From contig JBAMDO010000483.1 of NCBI GenBank assembly GCA_037074765.1, forward strand, positions 1-14,132: DNA of 14,132 bases, in the 5' to 3' direction. Every line of letters begins with the position of its first letter. The stretch's first letter is position 1. Below, one piece after another: positions 8,570 to 14,132 of this stretch. The notes under the pieces are model-generated. The model did no database searches. It saw nothing but the letters and a program-made list of their open reading frames with translations, and had not been told where the DNA came from. Position numbers and translations under genes: made by a program. This DNA comes from Mansonella perstans (lineage: Eukaryota; Nematoda; Chromadorea; Rhabditida; Onchocercidae).

Positions 8570-9235
8570 CGTGAATCATCATCAATACCACCTGCTCCTC
8601 AATCTTCCCTATAATCATTATCGAATCAAGAAATTCTCTACCATTTATTTTCATGAAAACAATGAAAAATTATCATAATTAACGATATAAGTTTCATCTA
8701 GCCAGCTTTATAACAACCAAATTTTGAAGAATTTCTGAAATTTCACAATTTCTTAATTAAGATATGCCTACATGAATAGTTACCTTAATATTTCACGTTC
8801 ACTTTACAACAGTAATCACAATTTCAGGGTTTTACAGTTAAAACTGATTTTACATTTGAATCACTTGATCAGTCCAGGAATTAATATTTATTATGCATGT
8901 AATTCAAATGTGGGTAAAAAAATTCGAGAAATTATTCGATGAAATTCCGAGAAATTTCGACCATCTGTTGGATTCACATTTTACATTTCTTTCATGAACT
9001 TCCCTTTCTGGAAGAAATAAGCGTCCATGAATCTCCCTAATCAGGAAAATGACACATCACTGAAAGTAAAATATCACCCCACACTCCCGAGTTTATGTAT
9101 TGTTATGTTTCTAAATTCGTTTCAATATTCCAGGACAATAAAAAAAAGAATGTGCACGAATTTAGTGATATGAAGCATACATCGTGCAATGTATTTATAC
9201 TTGGTGTAACAAAATTTTGTAAAGCAGGCTGGGCA
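8570..9235. other. Intergenic DNA, nothing supported
   Basis: AT-rich with short mixed patches (about 8980-9100). I see no frame, repeat or RNA gene that can be supported. Confidence 0.55.
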
Positions 9236-9241
9236 AATTAT

Positions 9242-9320
9242 CACATAACTCATACATAACTCATACCTAACTCCTAACTAACTCGTAACTAACGTAACTC
9301 ATAACTCAAATTTAACTCAT
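9242..9320. repeat. Degenerate tandem repeat of ACTC / TAACTCA units
   Basis: Units such as CATAACTCATA, CCTAACTC, CTAACTAACTC and GTAACTCATAACTC follow each other for about 80 bp. It is an imperfect minisatellite with a 4- to 11-bp period and no long open frame of interest. Confidence 0.85.
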
Positions 9321-9505
9321 TGCGTAATGATAAACATAAATATAGCGATTTCACCTCAATCATTTATCTCACATTTGACTAAGGTCAGAAAAAAATCAAA
9401 AAAATGTCAAATTATGCGGGATTTTAATGCTGCAAACACATTTAAAAACAAATTTGGGAAGATCTGTGGGTGTATTTGAGAAAACTTCCATAGTGAAAGT
9501 ATCAA

Positions 9506-9634
9506 ATGAGAACGAACCCGGTAAATTATCTGGAATATAAGGGTTTCAAAGCCGGTAAACAACTAACGAACGATATTTATCTTAGCTCTTTTCACACCGC
9601 TACATTCAAAATTCCGCCTGGTCACATTAGATGA
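9506..9634 (+). CDS. Possible small ORF (42 aa), unrecognised
   Basis: ATG 9506 to TGA 9632-9634 gives 42 residues, starting MRTNPVNYLEYKGFKAGK and ending FKIPPGHIR. The composition is balanced and soluble, with CpG-containing codons (ACG AAC CCG, GCC GGT). In-frame stops lie just upstream, so ATG 9506 would be the true start. Donor-like CCCG|GTAAAT and GCCG|GTAAAC lie inside it, so part of it might be a first exon instead. It precedes the three-exon gene by about 300-800 bp on the same strand. No family recognised. Confidence 0.25.
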   Translation: MRTNPVNYLEYKGFKAGKQLTNDIYLSSFHTATFKIPPGHIR

Positions 9635-9934
9635 CGATGATGAAATATGCGATAGTTAATGAAATTTTGGTGGAAAAAACATTTTGAGTTGTTGTTAGCT
9701 TAATCATTTGGTTTGTTGGTTTTGTCACTTTGATTTATCGTGGTTTATAGTACTATCCTGCGCTACACTCGCTAAGTATTATAGGTTCTGTTTCTTTCTT
9801 TCAGGAATTTTTGTCCTTAAATTTCTACTTAATCTACGTATTACTTGCTCTCTGAAAGTTTAATTGTCTCATAATTGCTTTATTTCCGGATTAGTAATCA
9901 GCACTGAATAAATTACGGTATCGTATATCATTTT

Positions 9935-9962
9935 ATGGAACCGATAAACTCAAAAATAAAAG
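9935..9962 (+). other. Candidate first exon of the three-exon gene (model B)
   Basis: ATG 9935 reads MEPINSKIK plus one base G, then a donor AAAAG|GTAGAT (GT 9963-9964). Its exit phase fits the strong acceptor at 10357-10358: G joined to TT gives Val and the frame runs on as VVDVYCQILQMYRPLG. The implied intron is 396 bp and the full protein would be 151 residues. Confidence 0.35.
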
Positions 9963-10061
9963 GTAGATGGCAAATCTGATCAATTTTGTCCCCAAATTAA
10001 TAGAATTATTTGCTTAAATCTCATTTTTTTGATATGCACCAATTAGTAATGCATTATTAGT

Positions 10062-10151
10062 ATGTTAATATTCAGGAAGATACGTTGCAAAGAACTTGCC
10101 AAATTGCAGGATATGTTAGATAAAAATTTAAGGCCGTTTATTCGGTATGGA
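10062..10151 (+). other. Alternative upstream coding exon (model C)
   Basis: ATG 10062 opens a frame reading MLIFRKIRCKELAKLQDM and on to LRPFIRYG, ending at a donor GGA|GTAAGA (GT 10152-10153). There is also an acceptor TATTCAG at 10075 in the same frame, so it may be an internal exon. The phase-0 exit matches a weaker acceptor, TATTATAG at 10339, extending the main frame as HAVFLSVVDVYCQ. This would give a 178-residue protein. The peptide is helical and charged. It is incompatible with model B in the same transcript. Confidence 0.3.
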
Positions 10152-10358
10152 GTAAGATGAAACAATGATTCAAATATCAGAGAAATGATTTTTTTCTTTT
10201 TTTTGATTTGTTGTGCAACGGTGATAATTGGTCGAGGTAAACAGCGCACGTTAAAATGCTGATAGAGATAATCATCACTTTTTTTATACCGTTGACTAGC
10301 TGTTTTACTGCGTTATCATTATTTTTTAGCATATTATAGCATGCAGTTTTTTTGTCAG

Positions 10359-11262
10359 TTGTGGATGTTTACTGCCAAATATTACAGATGTACCGTCCCC
10401 TTGGTGCACAGCAAAAAGACATTTCTACTAGGCTTATGAAGCCGACTTATCCTGATATTAGGATCAAAGATGTGCTTCATTTGGTGAAGAACTGGAATCC
10501 GGCATGGGAATTTGATGGTGACATTACTGTAAGTATTCCGTAATCATCCTTCCTGCAGTAAGTGATATTTTCTCTTTGTTTTAAAGATTTATTAATTCAG
10601 ACACATATATATATATGTAAGTAAGGATCGTGAAAATGGATGAAATGTTTTTTTTATTTTTTTTTATTTTTTTTTTTTTTTTTTTTATTTAAGGTTTTTG
10701 ATGCGGGAATAGCTCAATATTTACTAGTAGACGACCGATCGCATGATGTATTCTTTGCTTCACTTATACTCGAAAAACCAAGTTTACGCTGTAAATTGGT
10801 CAATAACGAGCCGAAAGATGTTCTTGACGAAGAGGCCGATAACATATTTAATTTAGTAAGAATTTGTTGTATTGCAAAGGAGCAATAAGCATTCCATATG
10901 TCAAGTTTTACTATCGCATATGTAATAGAAAGTTAAAAAGTTAGTTTTCTGTACGAGCTTATAACGTCGAGTGGAATAATGTACACATCTAAAAATTCAT
11001 CATTTACGATGTGAGATCTCTGTAAATCAGATTTGTTACGATGATTAAGATTCCCAGATCAGAGAAGCTGATGTAAATGGTATGAGTGAAAGTTAGATTA
11101 CTGAAATTTTTCATTTTTTTGTTTGGGCTTAAAATTTGCGTGTAGTTAGATGATAAAGCATTGCAGGTTGGTGAAAATGAAGCGCCAGAAGAAGAACGCA
11201 AGAAAATCGATTATTTGAAAACTGTTCTGAGTCGTAAAGGATATCGATTTATTGATGACTGA
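10359..11262 (+). CDS. Unrecognised three-exon gene (5' end uncertain)
   Basis: Exon 10359-10528 follows a strong acceptor (TTTTTTTGTCAG) and ends at ACT|GTAAGT. Exon 10694-10855 follows a poly(T) tract plus AAG and ends at TTA|GTAAGA. Exon 11167-11262 follows ATTGCAG and ends with TGA at 11260-11262. All three join in frame. The protein includes RPLGAQQKDISTRLMKPTYP, then KNWNPAWEFDGDITVFDAG, then DDRSHDVFFASLILEKPSLR, an acidic stretch (DVLDEEADN) and a charged C-terminus (EEERKKIDYLKTVLSRKGYR, then FIDD). It has no signal peptide or membrane segment, so a soluble intracellular protein is likely. The first ATG inside the first exon is 10388 (132 residues), but an out-of-frame ATG precedes it, which favours an upstream exon (9935 or 10062). 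Intron lengths are 165 and 311 bp. I cannot name a family or function. Confidence 0.72.
10648..10690 (+). repeat. Long poly(T) tract before a splice acceptor
   Basis: About 43 nt of T with three A interruptions run into AAG|GTTTTTGAT, the acceptor of the second exon. It acts as an extreme polypyrimidine tract and is probably length-variable. Confidence 0.85.
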
Positions 11263-11790
11263 AAGCCAGTGTTAAAAATATAGCTTTGAACCGAACAGGG
11301 CTAGTAAATTTGAGAGCTTGTGATGTTTATTTTCCATTCCTTCTCCTTTTTTGATGAACTGGCTAGCATATATTTTTTTTCCAAAAGAGCTCAAGTTTTC
11401 ATAAAAATTAGATTCCTTTTTAATATTTCCCTCTGTAGTTTGCTGCTGTAGTACCGTTTTTTTTTTTTTTTTTTTTACTTTTCCCAAAAAAGAAATTCAG
11501 AACGAAAAGACAATATGATTTGGATATAAGCAAAAATACTTTCATAGGAATAACAAATGATTAGTTATACGAGGAAAAATAACTTCCCAAATTGCTTCAG
11601 CACGCTTAATGTATGAATTGTTAGGATGAGTTGTTCTGCCTGGTAAAGGTTAAATTTAGTGTCATCGAAACTTGTTTATTAATCCAGTTCGTAATCTGAT
11701 TATCGCTTTTGCTGATATGGACTGGAAAGCAGCATTCACGAGACCTTGTGCTATACTGATTCTGTAATTAATTATTTGTTATTTTTTTAG
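11263..11790. other. 3' flank of the three-exon gene, with a weak exon-like frame
   Basis: No AATAAA was seen soon after the stop at 11262; AATATA near 11277 is a possible variant. A T20 run lies at 11457-11476. After an acceptor-like AAATTTAG (AG 11658-11659) the plus strand is open for 35 codons, 11660-11767 (CHRNLFINPVRNLIIAFA then DMDWKAAFTRP), ending in TAA. This is noted but too short to call. Confidence 0.4.
11457..11476. repeat. Poly(T) run, 20 nt
   Basis: Uninterrupted T20. The minus-strand Lys-rich frame that starts nearby is produced by it. Confidence 0.9.
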
Positions 11791-11992
11791 CATCGTGGAT
11801 AAAATGTTGGGGTTAATCAAGTGTTGCCGTTTAAAGGTTAGGTGGAATCTTCCAGTAAATAGCAGACAACGTGAATTTATTTTGATATCTTCTAATTTTA
11901 CACCTATTTTTGATTGTGCCTACTGCTGGCCAGAACATCTTGACACATTAGGTTTATTAAAGCGTATTTGGACGCAGTTTTTTCTCAAATGA
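11791..11992 (+). CDS. Possible exon or small ORF (62 aa from ATG 11804), unrecognised
   Basis: A strong acceptor (TTATTTTTTTAG, AG 11789-11790) is followed by an open frame in which ATG 11804 starts MLGLIKCCRLKVRWNLPV and the end reads CAYCWPEHLDTLGLLKRIW to TGA at 11990-11992. It has five cysteines, with a CC pair and a CAYC motif, and a mixed composition. It may be a trans-spliced small gene or a stray exon of a plus-strand gene. A weak AAAG|GTTAGG donor lies inside. No family recognised, and no neighbour exon in phase was confirmed. Confidence 0.25.
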
Positions 11993-11999
11993 TTTTTTT

Positions 12000-12400
12000 T
12001 TTGTAATCCCTATGATGTCGTTCCTGTTTAGATTCAAATCTTGTTTTTCTTTCGTTGTTATTTCCATCGTTCCTTTGATTTTATTCACAGTATTTTTTGT
12101 GTTCCCATCATGGAGCCATCAAAAAGTGGAAAAAAGAAAGAAATTTGATTCTTTCTTCTCTAATCAGGTGTTCTTGACGATTACTTTGCTTAGAAATACA
12201 TGGTAATTTTGTACATATTTGAAGATCTTTGTGAGTATTGTTTACTCAATAACAAGTGCACGAGGTACTGTTGACCACGAAGAGAATGGCTTTTATTTTT
12301 CTTCACTTATTCGTTTTCACTGTTTTTGTTATATTATCTTAAAAGCTATCGGCTACAATGTACATCCTTTATTTCGGGTAAAAGTTTGAAAACTGAAGAT
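12000..12400. other. T-rich stretch, nothing supported
   Basis: Open frames here (for example the Phe/Val-rich one at 12012-12206) translate to hydrophobic peptides simply because the strand is T-rich. They have no start context, acceptor or motif that would support a gene. Confidence 0.5.
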
Positions 12401-12405
12401 GTTAG

Positions 12406-12570
12406 ACCAAAAATCTGCTTACTACAGCTTTTGAACTTTTAAAGAATCTAAGTGAAGCAATGGGAGTAGGTGTTATTTGTGCTATTCATATACTACTCAT
12501 AAATTATCATATGTTTGGTCCGAGCATTATGAACTTTATTAGTACCATTTCAATCAACTTAAGCAGTTAA
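12406..12570 (+). CDS. Possible terminal exon (54 codons), unrecognised
   Basis: After GATGTTAG (AG 12404-12405) the frame stays open for 54 codons to TAA at 12568-12570, reading TKNLLTTAFELLKNLSEAMG and later INYHMFGPSIMNFI. An in-frame ATG at 12460 would give a 36-residue ORF. The first third looks like an amphipathic helix and the rest is hydrophobic. The acceptor lacks a good polypyrimidine tract, and no upstream exon in phase was identified. Weak call; AT-rich DNA often gives such frames. Confidence 0.2.
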   Translation, partial: TKNLLTTAFELLKNLSEAMGVGVICAIHILLINYHMFGPSIMNFISTISINLSS

Positions 12571-13136
12571 GAATCGTTGAGATTCTCAAAAATTGGTCCT
12601 TCATCTTGTATTTGTCAGCCATTTTAACAATGTGAAAAATTTATTATTTATTTCTCTACATATACATAGTCACTCATTCTGTCTTCTCCTATTTCTCGTC
12701 GAAACGTAGCATATTTTTAATACCGTCACTTTACCGTATGTTTTATTCCCGTGTAGTTTCATGGAATAGCGGCGTTCCGTTATTGTTATTCATATTTCTA
12801 ATTTTTTTTAACCAATGGATTTTTGCTCATTAATTTGATTATTTTTAGTAACTGGCAATGTTTTTGTTTTTATACTGTGATTTGTTCAGGAAAATTTTTA
12901 TATATATCGATCTGTCATTTCAGATAAAATTTTTCTTGTGTTTTTGTGTTACTTTTATAATTAGTTGCATCAAATTGGAAGGGAATTCAGCACCCAAAAA
13001 AGAACAATTTTACTGTTTCTGTTTAGGGGATCTGACAAAAGATATATATATCAAGTACCGATAGGATTTAGGATTCATAATGAGTGCATGTGTCTGATAA
13101 ATAAAGTTGCCAGGGTAATGATTTAATTATAACAGT
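12571..13136. other. T-rich DNA with short hydrophobic frames
   Basis: A frame from ATG 12738 (MFYSRVVSWNSGVPLLLF...) runs 31 codons to a stop and looks like a signal-anchor segment. A second, after GTCATTTCAG (AG 12922-12923), runs to 13064 and ends QFYCFCLGDLTKDIYIKYR. Both are compatible with chance in T-rich sequence and neither has a partner exon. Confidence 0.35.
13010..13093 (-). other. Candidate second exon for the minus-strand exon at 13677-13468
   Basis: The minus strand has an acceptor CTTTATTTATCAG (AG 13095-13094) followed by 27 open codons in phase 0 (THALIMNPKSYRYLIYIS then FVRSPKQKQ) to TAA at 13012-13010. The phase matches the donor at 13467-13466, giving a 97-residue product and a 374-bp intron. 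The support is only phase and splice consensus. Confidence 0.15.
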
Positions 13137-13156
13137 AAATAAATAAATAAATAAAT
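13137..13156. repeat. (AAAT)5 microsatellite
   Basis: Five perfect AAAT units followed by ATAT. It lies just upstream of the acceptor-like site at 13171-13172. Confidence 0.9.
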
Positions 13157-13172
13157 ATATCAGTTTCTTTAG

Positions 13173-13274
13173 CAACTGTCTGTTGAGGAATTTGCCATTA
13201 TGGGAATAGCTCTAGCTGTTGTATGGTACTCAGTGTATATTTCATATTGTTATCAATCAAGAGTATTGCAGTAG
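13173..13274 (+). other. Possible exon encoding a membrane-like segment (33 codons)
   Basis: After an acceptor AGTTTCTTTAG (AG 13171-13172) the plus strand reads QLSVEEFAIMGIALAVVW and ends in SYCYQSRVLQ at TAG 13272-13274. The middle is a plausible membrane helix. An in-frame ATG is at 13200. No upstream exon in phase 0 was identified. An overlapping frame (13219-13404) is open too, which lowers confidence. Confidence 0.2.
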
Positions 13275-13423
13275 ACATATTTGTCAATTATTCCGATCAA
13301 AGAAACAAAATTTTCAGTCAAAAATGAAAAAAGATCACTTTCTCGGCAAAAGCAATCAAGTGAGGTGCCATGTTTTAACTCTGATTGGTGATTGGTCCGC
13401 TTAACCACATACCCGCCCATCGG

Positions 13424-13449
13424 ATTCATCCATCTATGGATGGATGAAT
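13424..13449. repeat. Perfect 11-bp hairpin with a 4-nt loop
   Basis: ATTCATCCATC (13424-13434), loop TATG, GATGGATGAAT (13439-13449). The stem is fully complementary and contains internal TGGA/TCCA repeats. It sits just beyond the donor of the candidate minus-strand exon, so it would be intronic in that reading. Confidence 0.85.
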
Positions 13450-13467
13450 GTTATGGCAAAATTTTAC

Positions 13468-13677
13468 CTGAGCGTTTCGCACATTCGTACACTGATTTCT
13501 CGGTTGATAATCATGGTACCAGGGTGCTTCGCACTCTCTTTCAAAATGTTGATGTGCTAAAAAGACGGTTCGCTTCCGGGGTATTTCCTGGTTTTCGCTG
13601 GTCCATTTGATGTTGCTGCTGTTGTTCCTGTTGTCCATCTGCAGATCGCCATTTGTAATCACTTTTGCTGGTCTCAT
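13468..13677 (-). CDS. Candidate 70-codon first exon, unrecognised
   Basis: From ATG 13677 the minus strand reads MRPAKVITNGDLQMDNRNNS and continues to NQCTNVRNAQ, ending at a good donor CAG|GTAAAA (GT 13467-13466) after exactly 70 codons. The product is polar with an Asn/Ser-rich stretch (residues 16-22) and a basic, aromatic middle (EIPRKRTVFLAHQHF). The block is clearly less AT-rich than its flanks. Two other frames compete: a minus-strand frame ending at 13541 with a Gln-rich run (DGQQEQQQQHQ), and a plus-strand frame to 13610 (from the Met at about 13440, DECYGKILPERF, to FPGFRWSI). Only one is likely real. A candidate following exon is at 13093-13010. No family recognised. Confidence 0.33.
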
Positions 13678-13699
13678 ACAGTGATAGTTTTTTGCTTGT

Positions 13700-14132
13700 C
13701 ATTACTGATCTGTTGATGGAGCTAGTTTCATGCGAAGTTTCTGCAGTATATGCAGTTCTTAAATATCTCTTTAGAAAGCGCTTGAAAACTAGTTTTGTAT
13801 AAACAAAAATTAACCGTTTTTTGCAGAGAATAGATGACAATTTCTAATACGTTCTAAGAAATTTTGGAATATTTTTCAAATATTCTAAATCATAATAGTA
13901 ATATAATCTTTTATTTAATCATTCCTTTCACTATCACTTCTTTCTGATTTATATTCAAATTTCCTGCTTTTTTTTCCGTTTTTTTCTTTTTTTCTTTTTT
14001 GATTGAGAAGTTTGACTTAATAAATCAATTAGTTTAGATATTTAGATATTCTTGAATATTTAGTGAATATAATTTATCGATTGGGAAGCGGATTACCGAA
14101 ATTAAAATTACAAAACATACGAGGATGAAAAA
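13700..14132. other. AT-rich flank, nothing supported
   Basis: Mostly A/T with T-runs at about 13969-14000. An open minus-strand frame reaches to 13840 but lacks an ATG before the Met at about 13711, so I do not extend a gene into this stretch. Confidence 0.5.

Noticed and set aside
10043..10249. 68-residue minus-strand frame
   Set aside because: It is antisense to the better plus-strand candidate exon at 10062-10151 and contains a poly-Lys stretch from a T-run.
12012..12206. 64-residue Phe/Val-rich frame resembling a membrane protein
   Set aside because: T-rich DNA gives hydrophobic frames by default; no acceptor, motif or partner exon.
1..14132. tRNA genes, rRNA, CRISPR arrays, transposases, viral genes
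   Set aside because: No GGTTCRANYCC B-box with a cloverleaf, no regular spaced repeats and no transposase, integrase or polymerase motifs were seen on either strand by eye.

Overview
The window looks like nuclear DNA of an AT-rich invertebrate, most likely a nematode and possibly a filarial worm. This is inferred from the long AT-rich stretches, the nematode-style splice acceptors (TTTCAG or T-rich tract plus AG), short introns (165 and 311 bp) in the best gene, and a heparan sulfate 3-O-sulfotransferase exon of metazoan type. No sequence feature names the species. I see no bacterial operon structure, no rRNA or tRNA, no transposase and no CRISPR array.

Layout. Positions 1-2620 are AT-rich and probably the first intron of a minus-strand gene whose first coding exon is at 2895-2621. 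That exon encodes the signal/anchor segment, the PAPS-binding loop and the predicted catalytic glutamate of a heparan sulfate 3-O-sulfotransferase; the remaining exons must lie beyond the left edge. Upstream of it (2896-3320) are an 11-bp inverted repeat, a TTTCAG candidate trans-splice acceptor and a polypurine/polypyrimidine tract, consistent with its 5' flank. Positions 3320-8290 are mostly AT-rich and gene-poor, with a TG microsatellite at 5441-5560, a G+C-rich island at 6028-6111 and small repeats. A minus-strand ORF at 8515-8327 is a candidate 62-residue single-span membrane protein with an AATAAA signal just downstream.

Positions 9242-9320 carry an ACTC-type repeat. The best complete-looking gene after the sulfotransferase is on the plus strand: exons 10359-10528, 10694-10855 and 11167-11262 join in frame with good splice sites and end in a stop. 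I do not recognise its family, and its 5' end is ambiguous, with candidate upstream exons at 9935-9962 and 10062-10151. Positions 11263-13000 hold several weak exon-like frames in T-rich DNA. Positions 13384-13700 form a G+C-richer, exon-like block open in several frames on both strands; the best reading is a 70-codon minus-strand exon at 13677-13468. The last 400 bases are AT-rich.

The sulfotransferase would act in the Golgi on heparan sulfate chains. Nothing links it functionally to the other genes here. I found no convincing new multi-gene system; the most interesting items are the unrecognised three-exon gene with alternative 5' exons, the small membrane protein, and the doubly open blocks near 6.05 kb and 13.5 kb.
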